This document shows, piece after piece, positions 26,418-39,063 of a stretch of DNA of 64,000 nt; positions within the stretch are counted from its first letter, which is position 1, and each line of letters starts with the position of its first letter. Source of the DNA: Euwallacea fornicatus (taxonomy: Eukaryota; Arthropoda; Insecta; Coleoptera; Curculionidae). Location: assembly GCF_040115645.1 (NCBI RefSeq), contig NC_089576.1, forward strand, positions 124,001 to 188,000, read 5' to 3'. Below the pieces are notes generated by a model, which was not told the origin of the DNA, did not search any database, and saw only the letters and a program-made list of their open reading frames with translations. A program made the position numbers and the translations under genes.

Positions 26418-29400
26418 ATGAGACAAATAACACTCCTTAATCTTGCGAGCTCCAACATGGGAATTAAAAATGGGTCAAGAATATCCAGCCAAAGTCAAAA
26501 GAGAACTTTTGGAATAACAAATGTGTCAAAATCTTTGGAGTTGTTGAGGATGAATTTACAAACCGCTATTAACAAGGACATTGATAACATAATTAAAAAA
26601 TATCTGGATGTAAGTTCTTCTGTGCACGTTACCCCTGAAATGGTACCTAACCTGCGATATGAAGTTGCGTTGAAAAGAAAGGTGTTCTGTGTGATAAGCC
26701 AATTAACGCGAGTGTATTAATGAAGCTGATTAATAATCAAGATGCGTTAATAGAGGCAGAGATGATTAATCATCCATTAATACATGCGATGGTTGCATAT
26801 GTTTTCTTTAACGATATAGAAATACAGGGCGTTTTAACGAACCCTGCATTTTGAGACGTCCCTTGGGAAGATATCGATGCGGTAAAAACGTTTTTTGATA
26901 TGGTTTCTGTCGGCGGTGTACTTCGATTTTTCTGCACCATATGGGCTAGCCTCAATATTAAAGATATATTTTTAATAGGACACCATATAGACATCTTGCC
27001 TACGACTCTATAAAAATATAATCATTTTACGGCTGTGTTTATGTTTTGAATCGTCTGATTCAAAATAGAAAAATAGTTTTTCAACACCTGGCAAATATTA
27101 CTAAAATATTTCGATTTGTTTTGAAAAATTAAGATAGGAATGTGTAAGTCACTTTAGCTTAAACTGATTATAACATCTCAAAAACGACTCACTTTTCGGT
27201 ATTCAGAATTCCAAGTAATTTTGAATAAATGAATTGAAATTTTGCCGGGGATTCGTCAGTCCAACAAATGTTTTAGTGGTGTATAAATGTAGCAAAATTG
27301 AATGCAATCGAGAATTTTATGATTCTAATTTATTCTATTCTGTAAACAGGATGTTTCACAACTTATTGGACAAACTTCAACCCCACATGCTCGATTAGAC
27401 AAGAAATCCATTTGTCAAAAAAGTTCTAATAAAGTCCTACACGTAACAAGTAAATTAATAATAAAAGTTTTTATATTAGTGTACGAGTTTCAATTTGTTA
27501 TACTGTATATAGAACAGTTAGCGTGGTTGAAGTATGTCCAATAAGTTGTGAAACACCTTGTATATAATTATAAAGTACATGTGCAGGTCACTTAAAAAAA
27601 ATCATATACATATGTATGTAAATAAGTTTCCAAGATGTTGTTAAATGTTTACTAAAATCGTTACTTTCTGATGCCACTTAGTAAAAAACGCGGCATATAC
27701 GTTTTGCTTTATTTTTTCCTTACAACTAAATTAAGATCATATACAGTTTTTTTTATTGTTTGTTCATATAAATGCAGCAAAACATCTCGAAAGTAAAGCG
27801 AACTGGAACTAAAAAAATCGTGAAATATTTTCTTTGTGGCTAAATAAACGACTATTTAATTTTACGCGTATGTGAGGTAGAAGAAGGTGAATTGTCTTGT
27901 TTGTGTACACAACTTTTTTATAAACATTTGATAAGAAACTTTCTCGTAAAAAAGAGTTTTACGAGTCTTACGAACAAAAAATATACTGATGATACCTTAA
28001 TTTATGGCTTTGCTAACGAAGTGCTAAAAGCAATTTGGTCCTACATTTATTTAAAATAAAACTACGTAATATTTTATTTGCAGTAACCGAATATTTTTAT
28101 GTATGTGATAATTATATCATTAATTGATATTATTATCACATTACAACCTAAACTGCCCCCCTTCTTCTCTTGTATTCGAAAACCGATTTCGATAACCCAC
28201 AAGCTTCACAGCACATGCAATTTTTGTGTGTTTTCTCGGGTACATTTTTGTATTTTCATTATCAATTCATCTCTGGAGTTGATTGCTTGAAAATACTCTT
28301 TTCGTGTTAATCAACCTCGAATATAAACGTCGAGAAGATATGTTACCTTAAGCTCTGCAGAATAAAAACCAAATATGTATTTCTTAAACTATTCAAAACC
28401 AGACTTTTATTATTTATTTTTTTAATTAGAAATAAGATGTATCATCATGTTCTAAAGTATCTTGTCTCTTCCTAGCATACCCTGTATCTAAAAAAACATA
28501 TACAGGATGTAGCATATCGTCACGGATATATTTCAAGGAGCGGTAATACTCTCTAAAATAATAATAATATGCTAATAGATCCCTGATCAAAAACGCACCA
28601 TTTTCAATATACAGGGTGGCAAAGCTTCATATTTTATATTATTTTGTTTTCGTTTAGGTTTATTTTTATTATAAGAAATTTGATTAAATGCTATTAATTA
28701 CTACATATGGTCGATAACTGAGCAGGATGATTATTTTTTTGCCTACTTTCTTTATATTTTTAATTTGCGTTGATAGATATTTATGCAAATTCTACAAAAA
28801 CTGTAATAGATACGAAAATATTGCAAGAAATCAAAAAGTTGAGGAATTGAAGAAGGAATTTAAATTTGGTATCAGGATTAATAGCGTCACAAAAAATATA
28901 CAAAGCAAAAAATAGTACGTGACCCAAAAAAACATAACACTTTGTATATGGCTGCCGAAGGTATTGACATATTGTTGTAGAGGGTCTTAAAGAAATAGGT
29001 GTAGGAAATTAAAAAAAAATCACGCAATGCATACGACGTAAGAAAAACGCAAAATATGAGAAAAAATTTGAAAATTTGCCACCTTGCATATTGAAAATTA
29101 TGCATTTTTGACAACGGGTCTATTAGCATTTTTTTACTATTTTGCAGAGTACTGTCGACCCCTGAAATATCTCCGTGATGACCCGTTTTAATACATACAT
29201 AGCTATGTTCGTTTGTTGTTCCTATGAGATCTATTTCATTTTTAGAAATTTTTCAATCCAGCCTTAATTAATATTAAAAATAATCTAGGCCAAGACAGTG
29301 TGACTGAACAAAATATTCGAGATGTGTGTAAGGAAATATTAGAGCAAGCAAAATCAATGTATGTTGCTCCTACCAAGCAAGTGGAGTATTCGACATATGA

Positions 29401-30828
29401 TTATAGCAAGAGTGAAGCCGACTCTGAAAGCAATCCCTGTGAAGTAACTTATACAAATATAGAAAAAACTGTAAGTAGTTAACCGACCTACAAAGCATGT
29501 GCGTTAATATATTTATTTATTCAACATGTTAACTTTGACTAACATAAATCTTATTTATTGCTTCATTTTTTTCGTTGTTATATGCTTTAGTTTGTATATT
29601 TTTTTGTTATATTTATTCTATATCAGTATACAATCAAAGTAATAAACGAAAATCAAATTTTCTTGCAATTCCGATTTATACAACTTTACGTGGTTTATTT
29701 TCATATACAGGGTGTCTAAGATAAGAATGCAGGGGAACATCAGGTACCTAACACACTCTTAAATGGTTGATATGATTTTTGTTGTAAACAGCCAAACTTT
29801 CTATATTCCAAGCTATGAGGTGGCATGTTTTGCCTATTTCGCTACATCATAGCTAGAAATATTTAGGCGTGGGAACAGCCCAACAGTTGCACAAGTGTTT
29901 GGCAGTTCTTTGAAGTTATGTATGTGCAGAGTGTGGCCAGTGTATGTATGCGCCCTTAATGTGCTCTGTTCTATTTTTCTCTCTCGAGTTTAGAGTCATC
30001 CTTTGCATCCTACTTTGAAAAGAAAAGAAGCTGATTTGGATATTGATAATTTATCATATCCAGTTATGATAAAACGCAGTAAACCAAAACTTTTGTCGAA
30101 CTACTATAACGATAATTTGGGCTGCAAGTTTTCATTAAAAAGAGATGGACCTAAATGGAATCCCGAACGAATAAAGCGCTACACATCTTTTATAATGGGA
30201 TCAAGAGCGAATAAAGTTCTGGGTATGTTATTTTCTATTTTTTCGTTCTCATTATTCCATGCTTACGCTATGTAATGCCTTTTTGAGTTTAGGATATGGC
30301 CAAACAAGAGGAAGGCTGTACGTTCGCCATCCTAACCTATTGCGCTATTGTGGCGATCAAGAAGACAAAGAATGGCTTCAATCACAGAACCTTCTGCCCG
30401 CCAACGGAGGTAAAATATATATCATGCTTTTGGAAGACATCAAAGAGCTCACGGAAAGTGATGAGTACAAGAACAACCCTAATTTACAACTTCACGAGCT
30501 TCAAGGATTCGAAGCGCCGGAGTTTATGAATGCGAAAATAAAAAATTTTCTGGAATATATCAAAACTGAGAAAAAACTTATGGCGGTGCTTGACGTCGAT
30601 GATCACGATGCGGAGGGCCCGCCTCCGAATGTAACGATAACAAATGAAACAGTACTAGGACATCCAGGGGATAGGGTTGATAGAAATATATGGAGGACGT
30701 CGCAGCTTAGACAGCAGATTGACTATCCCAACATGTCCTCCGATATGAGTAGCCTGTCCAGCTCTGTTATTTCAAGCATATTGGCTGGGACTTACACCCA
30801 CATAAATACGATAAAGAATTCTAAATAA
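26418..30828 (+). CDS. DNTTIP1: DNTTIP1 (TdIF1), scaffold subunit of the MiDAC histone deacetylase complex
   Basis: Exons 26418-26609, 29246-29470, 29994-30222 and 30293-30828 join in phase to give 393 residues. The N-terminal dimerisation region includes SLELLRMNLQTAI (residues 39-51) and the FFNPALINIKNNLG and CKEILEQAK blocks. The SKI/SNO/DAC-like DNA-binding domain is conserved from about residue 188 (RDGPKWNP, then GSRANKVLG, TRGRLYVRHP, ANGGKIY and LEDIKEL) to about 307. In mammals DNTTIP1 dimerises, binds HDAC1/2 and MIDEAS, and contacts DNA in the nucleus. Residues 308-393 extend past the human C-terminus as a Ser-rich tail. ATG 26418 is the first Met after a TTGCAG acceptor; the 15 nt between acceptor and ATG have no stop, so an upstream coding exon is possible. 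Intron 1 (2.6 kb) carries a decayed reading frame and a foldback element. An AATAAA lies at 31049. Confidence 0.93.
26625..27012 (+). pseudogene. Decayed coding relic of unknown origin in DNTTIP1 intron 1
   Basis: Starting 15 nt after the exon 1 donor, the plus strand reads protein-like sequence: HVTPEMVPNLRYEVAL, a two-base insertion at about 26690, then SVLMKLINNQDALIEAEMIN, HPLIHAMVAYVFFNDIEIQG, a TGA, DVPWEDIDAVKTFFDMVS, GGVLRFFCTIW and GHHIDILPTTL before a stop. The composition (buried hydrophobics alternating with acidic and amide residues) is that of a folded protein, not random AT-rich translation. I do not recognise the family. It could be a processed pseudogene, transposon or endogenised viral remnant. 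Confidence 0.6.
27346..27563. mobile_element. Short MITE with near-perfect inverted ends in DNTTIP1 intron 1
   Basis: ACAGGATGTTTCACAACTTA at the left and the inverse of CAAGGTGTTTCACAACTTA at the right share about 35 nt (through ATTGGACA.ACTTCAACC). Total length is about 218 nt. Confidence 0.85.
28512..29186. mobile_element. Foldback element in DNTTIP1 intron 1
   Basis: The left arm (TCACGGATATATTTCA, AATATGCTAATAGATCC, TTTTCAATATACAGGGTGGC) is inverted at 29050-29186 (GCCACCTTGCATATTGAAAA, GGGTCTATTAGCA, TGAAATATCTCCGTGA). The interior is about 430 nt. Confidence 0.8.
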
Positions 30829-31048
30829 GCTACCTTAGAAACGTGTGCTTCCAATTGTCGTCTTCGGGGTTTTTAGAAGTTATTAACTAATGAAGCAGTG
30901 ATTTTCACAATTCTCTTTTATTTTGGATTCTAATTATGAGAAAAATTTCAAACCAGAATATTTTTTGTTTCTTGGTAATGGATTTTCAAAATCAAGTTTT
31001 TTAATGCAAGTAAAGCGAATCTAACCATTTATCTAAAACCCAAACAAA

Positions 31049-31054
31049 AATAAA
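31049..31054 (+). terminator. Candidate polyadenylation signal of DNTTIP1
   Basis: AATAAA 220 nt after the stop codon; another lies about 100 nt further. The position is plausible, but AATAAA is frequent in DNA this AT-rich. Confidence 0.35.
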
Positions 31055-31929
31055 TGTGACATAAAGCAATATCACACAAATTAAATTGAATATGACACAT
31101 TTCATTTTATTTTTAAAGAAATCCTACAGAAACTGAATTGAAAAATGTTAACAAATAAAGTGTCCAATTTAAAAGCCAAAAGTTGACGCCACTACGGTCA
31201 AATCACAAAGTAATATTTCAAATTTTCCAGAAAAAATAATAACGTATTTTAGAAGTAGTCTAATTTCAAATTTCAACTTTCTAAATGAAGTATCCAAAAA
31301 ATGCAGGGTATACTGATTTTCTGTTGTCACACGGTATATTTACGATAATGAAGACCACTATTCTGTATATTTGGAGCAAACCCTGTAAAATGTAGACTGT
31401 TCCCTTGTATTTCAAAATAAACGAAAATTTAGTTAGAATGACATTTTAGTAATTTCTAAAGTATTTGTAACTCTTTCTGTATAAAATGAATCATAACCTA
31501 TTAGAGTGCAAGCAGAAGATTCAATGGTTATTGCATAATTTTTCATTTGTTTGCCTTTATTTAATTTTGAAAATAAAACTGCCAAAAATATTTATAAGAC
31601 ATATTTTATTTGTTCAATAAATCAAAACCTATTGGCGAAAAATAATAAAAAGTCAATGCGCCCCATGGTAAAAAACTTATAAGTTGTAGAAAGCCAATTA
31701 CAGTTTTGACAACACATTTAAAGCTTAACATATTTTATACTTTTTACAAATTTAATTTGTTCAAGTTTACACTTATCTAATAAATATCAATTTATGTTTA
31801 AACCAAGCAGTTTTAAACCTAACAACCCTGCGATAAAGTAATAATAAAACCGTAAGCAAAACCAAAACCATTATACATTATGTATGTAGTTTATAAAAAT
31901 GTATAAAGCACCGTTGAGAATAGTTTTCG

Positions 31930-32100
31930 TCTACACTAACCGCCAGATGAAGCGGGCCAAAAATTCGCCTAACCGTCGTTAGCCATAACTTTGATGTTTC
32001 TTTGCTGATATTGGATCTCATGGATCACATTGGCATCTGTTTTTTTTTTTGCAATTCCTTATTGTACAAAGTATAAATACAGCCATGCTACATTTAAAAT
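31930..32100. repeat. Dispersed repeat, copy 2
   Basis: Related to 12735-12930 over about 170 nt in the same orientation. It lies between the convergent DNTTIP1 and Idh genes; apart from it, the 31060-32430 interval holds nothing I can name. Confidence 0.55.
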
Positions 32101-32436
32101 TTTTTCTCGAAAATTGGGAAATTTTAAGGTTCCTTAGATTTTTGTTTAGATGTTGGGTCTACACCTTGGAACGTTTTTTATTTTCTTTAATACACTGTGT
32201 TGCTTTCTCTTCCAATTTCCTTTTTAGGTATGGCATTTTTAGTTAAACAATAGCAGATACCATTTGAACCGCAAAAAGGAATACTTGCTAATGGAAATGC
32301 TTAACAGCAGCTGCGTACAAAAAATAATTTATGGAATGTACAAAATTTAACATCGGCAAATAAATATCAAAGTTATAGCTACCCCCAGTTATATAAGTTT
32401 TTGGTTAGTTAAGTATTGTCATAATTTAGATCCGAG

Positions 32437-35400
32437 TCAAATAGAAAGAGCCTTTTTCAAGTTTTCGGCTAATTTATCAATAAATTCGAAAGTTTCTAAA
32501 TAATCCGAGCGTTGCACCTTACTCATTCCTTTGATGCAAATGGCTAAATCCTTAGTCATAAAACCAGATTCTATTGTGTCCACACACACTTTTTCCAAAG
32601 TTGTGGCGAATTTCGCCAATGCGGAATTATTGTCCAATTTTGCTCTATGGAGAAGGCCTGAAAATATATTTATTAATGAATGTATTACAACGACATACTA
32701 AGACTTCAATTAACTATGAACATAAAAAATCAGAGAGAGCTTTACCTTGCGTCCATGCGAAAATAGAAGCGATAGGATTGGTAGATGTTTCTTTGCCTTG
32801 CTGGTACATCCTGAAATGACGAGTCACAGTTCCATGAGCTGCCTCAGCTTCCACGGTTTTACCATCTGGACAGATCAGCACTGAAGTCATAAGCCCAAGT
32901 GATCCGTAGCCTTGAGCTACCGAATCACTCTGAAATATAGTGTTGCATGAGAAAATGCACATACTAGTACAGGCGGTATTGAAATTTGAAACTAAATGAA
33001 ATTAGCAAATACAATATACCTATACTCGGATAAGTTCCTCACCTGAACGTCACCATCATAATTTTTGCAGGCCCAGACAAAACCGCCTTCAGACTTCATG
33101 GCGTAAGCCACCATATCATCGATTAATCTATGTTCGTACCAGATTCCTTTGGCTTCATACTTTGTTTTAAATTCTCTATCATATATATCCTAAAAATTAT
33201 TTATTTGTAGCAGAAATCGACTCTCAATATGATCAAACATTAAACAGTTCAGGTGCGTAGATACATCATTTGTTGCGAGAGAGATCAATGTCTGGGAACG
33301 TCAGGTTGATTCTCTGTACGTGCTATCTTTTTGATCACTAGTTTGGGCATTCCGTGGCTGTTGTATGTTCACTATATTTTTTTCGTTTTACAAACGTATA
33401 GAAGTCATTAAATTTTCTATAAAATTTATGTATGAATTATTTTACGTATGAATTTTGAATATTTCAGCAAGGTTTCTCGAATCCTTCATTATGCATTCAT
33501 TACCTCGCAGGATAGAGTTTATGTCGAAAAGAGCAAAGAAAAGCTGCAAGAAACTTCTAAAATGTAGAGTCGAAAATTCGTTTTGCGGAGTGAATTTTAA
33601 ATAGAAAATTTAATGTTTCGAAATTGCACATTTAAGCTATTCTTGATATTATCGACAGGACGATTATTTTGGAATCACACTTCTGAGGAATGTATGTATC
33701 TCTTTGTGGAAGGAATTGTTGAAAGTTCATTTAGCAATTTTCCTTTGAAGTTAGTTGAAGTGATCGAGCGCAACTTTATTTGAAATGGAATAATCTAAGG
33801 CAATCTCTCAAAATTGTGGTCATTCCTAGTTAGTATCGGAAGTTTCCTAGATGGGTGATTCAAATATTTGAGCGAAACTCCTTTCTCAAATGTGAAAATC
33901 TGAATCTTAACTTTCACATTCATTCCAGAAAGCCTCGAAATTTTGAAGATCTTAAAATTCCTTATCTTTTCTCATCAAGAAATGCTGTTTTCCCATGTTA
34001 CAAAATTGACTTCTAAAATTAAATTTCGAATGTGTCACCTATACCTATAGTACGTCTTTTATTAGTTTAAAATATTTTGTATTAAATAATTTTTAAATAA
34101 ATTATCTAATAATATTCCTTATCTCGTTTTATTTGCGACAGCTTGAAATTTGAAGTGGTTACCAAATAAATATAATCTCACTAATAAATATAACAACCTC
34201 GGTTGTTCACGTCTTCAGAAAATCTTTAGCCGCACGAGTAGAGTCGCATAATTCCTAATACGTGGGAAAAGATAACTATTTAGTAACATACTTTTAAACC
34301 ACTTGTTTTTACTTGATAGTCGCAAACAAAATAACACAATAAAACCAAATTTGATAAATCGGGCGTATTTGAGCCGCGGAACAAAAATTCTTTATGTTTA
34401 AAAAACGTTGAACAACGTTTCAAATCTTCATTATTAAAGTTTATAGATTCTTAATTTGAAATAAGTACCCTCTCATTTACGTAATTACAAAATTAGAAAG
34501 ACATCACATACATACACGATTTTGAAATGCCATTATGGTAAACAATATTTTTCTAAAGCTTTCTTATCTCAGAGTTGGAGAATGTTGTAATACGAATGCT
34601 GTAATCACGTAAACACATGTCGTTTCATCAAATGTATGATATGCCAGTAAAATTCCAGATAAATTTTAAGTTATATTGATGTGGTAGGGATAGGTACTGG
34701 TTTCGTTTTTGAATGTATTTAATTAAAATCAACTACTTTCCCTCGTAATTTGTAGTCTGTGTGTGAAAGCCACAATGTACTAATAAGTTTTTACTCAAAT
34801 TAAACGCCTATTGAAATGAGGAAAAATGCCACTAGATAATTGTAAAAAAATTTTGATTGATTCTCAAAAGTAGAAATAAACGTTGCCTACCTACCTGAAA
34901 AATGTCCTTAAACCTCCCATCGTACTTCTTCAAAATAGTATTTTTAGTACTTAAATACAAAGGCAAAGTTCTATCCAATGCATAATTGAATGAGGAATAT
35001 GCAAATGCAATAATAGATTCGTCAGTATTGAACATGGCTAAAAAAATATGTTACAGTAAACATACTGATGGTGCAGGAAGGAGTTATCACTCATATAACT
35101 TATGTAGTTACTTATATGAGGTTGTCCTTGTACTGTTAAAAATATATTCGTAACTCGCTTTCCTGCTGGAAGGTGGTGGATGCACAATTAAGACAAAAAG
35201 TTATCAATGACGATTTTTAGGTTTTTTAAGATTCGTTTAGAAGGTGCACAAACTTTTAATTTGATGTGTTCTATGCCTTATGTTTTCATTTGAAATTTTT
35301 AAGGAGGCAAGTTGCTAGGCCCTAATGTCGGCCCCCTCCGAAAAATTTTTGACGGAAAGCTCTTTCCCTCTTCTCCTTACAAACTCGATGTGTTCTGCCA

Positions 35401-36503
35401 TTTTCTTCGCGATTTCAAAATTACACGAGTTAAAAAGAGTATTACTCCTTCCTTTGCCGCCCTGTATAATACACTTCCACATAGTGTAGTACAGTACAAC
35501 ATAATCTAAACATTATTTCAGATATGTCTTATATCTCCCATACCATCACCAAAAATAATTATTTTCCGGAAGAGTTTAATACTTTTAAAGTCATTAGTAA
35601 AAAGTCATTTGTGTCGTTTTCTCTTATTTAAAACTGGTAAGTGGTATGTGCCCACGTAATTTTCTATTGTATTTTCCCATATTCCAACACCTTATTGTTT
35701 TCAGATTATCCGACCTTTAATACCCTTCATATTTTATTCAATATTTCGGAAATATTTAACTTCAAATATAAGCAGCGCGTTTTCATTATGCGTTAGTTTA
35801 GTTTTCCTTAAAATGACTTAGACTCATTACTCACCTAGAGCAACACCTGGACCCTTGTAATCATATACAGTATTGGAGATGGTTTGCCCATTTTTGCCTA
35901 CCCAAGTTAATTCTAATTTTCCAGCTCCGGGAACTACAAAATCTGTTGCCTTATATTGATCACCATGTGCATGTCTTCCTATAACAATTGGTTTTTCCCA
36001 ACCAGAAACCAACCTTGGAATATTCTTGCAGATAATGGCTTCTCTAAACACAGTTCCTCCTTTTAGATTAAAAAAAATATATATACAATCTTAAGGCAGA
36101 TATTACGGTTAATAATACCCAAAATGTTTCTAATTGTCCCATTAGGGGACTTCCACATCTGCTTTAACTTAAATTCTTCAACTCTCTTTTCGTCAGGTGT
36201 TATGGTGGCGCATTTAATTCCAACATTGTACTTTAAGACTGCTTCGGCACAATCTATAGTGACCTAGAATAAGGAAAAAAAAGTTAGCGCACCTTACTAA
36301 TTTGCACCAAAGTTTCGGGAACGTTCTATGCAGGTACTCACCTGATCGTTAGTTTTATCCCTGTTTTCGATTCCTAAGTCATATACTTTAAGATCAATTT
36401 CTAAATGAGGCAAAATCAGTTTTTCCTTAATTGCGTCCCATATAATACGAGTCATTTCATCTCCCAGAATATCTACCACCGGTCCTGCTTGGATTTTGCC
36501 CAT
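32437..36503 (-). CDS. Idh: Isocitrate dehydrogenase [NADP], cytosolic form
   Basis: Seven exons (36503-36342, 36263-36119, 36059-35835, 35037-34895, 33189-33043, 32929-32746, 32657-32437) give 408 residues, close to the 414 of human IDH1. The enzyme oxidatively decarboxylates isocitrate to 2-oxoglutarate and makes NADPH. Visible family blocks include GDEMTRIIWD, the substrate-loop segment KSPNGTIRN, the Arg-containing IPRLVSGW and IGRHAHGDQY, the metal-binding IDDMVAYA and WACKNYDGDVQSD, and the NADP-binding HGTVTRH. The protein starts MGKIQAGP with no mitochondrial presequence and ends KALSI, which is not a peroxisomal signal. A TTTCCAG acceptor lies 18 nt before the ATG, and this leader has an in-frame TAA, so this first exon can only encode the short form. 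An AATAAA on the minus strand lies at about 32182-32177. Identification is secure. Confidence 0.97.
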
Positions 36504-36769
36504 TTTACTACGTACTTAATTCTGGAAAGCATTAACTTTAAGTCAGACGTGAGCACGAATACAGGAATACTACTTTTACGCATTACAAAAAATCATAATC
36601 TTGATATGTTATCATATAGGGTGTTTCAATTAGATTGGCGAGTTAAGATGTCGAGTGATTACCGGAAAACTATAACTAAAAGAAATCTAAAAAAAATTGC
36701 CTGAATATGAAGGTCGATGGAACATGCAATTAAATTATTATAGTCATGTTGAGACTCAACTATGGGGCA

Positions 36770-37505
36770 CTCTGTATTTGGATATTTCAGAATAAGTTTT
36801 TCAACTGTTTACTGTAGGTCCCTGTGACCCAAATAAGAAATAAAGTTTATACGTATACGGATCAGTTATCGCTTTCTATCTGAAATACAGGATGACAAAA
36901 ATTTATTATTTTTTTAGTTATTTCACTGGGATTCTTCAAATAGTGAGCGATAAGATACAAAAAACGATCAAAGCATACTTTCTTGTATGTGAAGGGCATT
37001 TTTAATACCTTATTTAATTGTTTTTGAATGTAATGGACTTAATTGAGTCTCGTAGTTTTAATATTAACTAGCAAATAATGTGTTTTTCCTACGTAAACAG
37101 TTAACGTTATGGAAAATATTTAAGACATCTTTTTTTTTTAACGAAACATGAAACATTCAGTAAGCTATTTTTATTTGTTTAAATCAGTAACATATCATAT
37201 TTTTGGTGTAAAATATTCAAGGTCATATCAATAGGAATGCCACCGATGAAATAAAAAAACGCTTTATTCTCCTTCAAAGATGCGTCTCTACACCTACTTT
37301 ACGTTCACCAATTTTCATAAAAATACATATTTAATGCCAGAACGAATTTATTAGGAAAAAGCTTAAAAAATAAAAATCTTTTGATCACCCTGTATTTCTA
37401 ACAGCAATCGAAAACAGACCTATGTTCGTATGAACTTTATTTCTTATATCAGTCGCAAAAGCTATAGTAAGTAGTGTGCAGAGTTATTCTGAAACCCTGT
37501 ATGTA
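36770..37505. mobile_element. Foldback element, same subfamily as 40545-41213
   Basis: TTTCAGAATAA, ACTGTAGGTCCCTGTGAC, ATAAGAAATAAAGTTTATACG and AAATACAGGATGA on the left pair with the inverted right arm (TGATCACCCTGTATTTC, ATGAACTTTATTTCTTAT, TTATTCTGAAACCC). Confidence 0.8.
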
Positions 37506-39063
37506 TAATCCATTGCCTCGAACAACCGTTAGAACAATGCAAAGCAATCATCAGTTTGAAAATACCTTGATTTTTTTATTGAACATGGATGTCGAAGATG
37601 ATAGATTTATGGTGGGAAAAGTAATATGGTTAGCTAAGAACATTTAAATGAATTTTATGATTGCACAAATAATCGAATTTAAATAAATGCTAATAGTAAT
37701 TAGGTATTTAGAACTATAGCCAAAAAGACTTTATTTCATTTGCACATTTAGCTTTTTTTATATATAGTATAGTTAAATAAATACTTAATGCCGATATCTG
37801 TCCCCCTTGAAAATATGATTCGCTTGTGTCAGCATTCTTCTAAAATACTGAACTGTAAGGACAAGGTAGAGGGTGAAATAAAAGCACTGTATGTACTTAC
37901 ACATGTATTTTTAGATATTTCATAAATTTTTTTCATTAATTGGTATTTATAGTCAATGTTAGTCAGACCCGTTGGGGGTTAATAAAATAAATTTAAATAT
38001 AACAACCACTTCCAGTAATATTATAGCATGGGGTAATTTCAGGAGAGTTGAACCATTTTTTCTCAAAATACAGTATATTCTAGAATACTTAACCGTTCTA
38101 ACCTATCGTAACGAAATGTACGTGCATAGTAGATTTACTAATATTAGTATCTACCAGAAGCATTCTTAAAGTAGACCTGCAACTCTTCCTTCAAACTTTC
38201 TTTCAGAATTATATTGTTTATAATTTTAATCGAGCAGACAAGGGGGAGCGCCGAAGATCAAAATTATATAATTTTATTGACGTAGTAAAACTTAATTCTA
38301 ACTATTCACATATTGAAATTCATACATACTATAAAAATTCAATATGAAGCGCAACTGTTCCACATTATATGGGATTGAGGGAACACTAATTATTACCGTT
38401 GAGAAATATGAATAAGAGAAATCAACATTAGATATATTTTTTTATTAATTTAACATTTATGTATTAGTAAAAAAAGAAGAAAACGTAACACTTAAAATAA
38501 CACTCTATTACCTCAACAAATCTTGATTTTAAAATCTTCACTTTGAATTAATCTTTTTAAAATACTTTTTACTTTTATCATGTAACACCCCGTTTACTGC
38601 TTTAATGACATTTTATAAAGTCTTATTATTTCAATATTCTCTTGACATCAGAGTTTTTTTAATGTAAAGGGTAGGCATATCATCTAATAAGATATTCTGA
38701 AAGAGTAAAAAGCATATTCTTAAATACAAATAGCAAAAAACACTAAAAAAACATCAAGAATTCATATATATATATTTTTTGGGTCTATCTATCACATGTT
38801 GTTTGGTTAATATGTGACGTAAATCAATTCATATTTCCTTACTTGACAAATATTTGTGGCACTTTTTTGAATTGGAATGGTTCCAAATAATGATTTTACC
38901 TTTACTCTTAATTATCAGTACAAATATCTAACCTTTCAATTATCATACTAAATATTCTATTATTACTAAATAATTGTAGACATATCAGTACATAAATAAA
39001 TTTCACCTACTCAACAAAATATAAAATTTTGAGTTTTAACGCGTTCAATCAGGTTTACCATCT

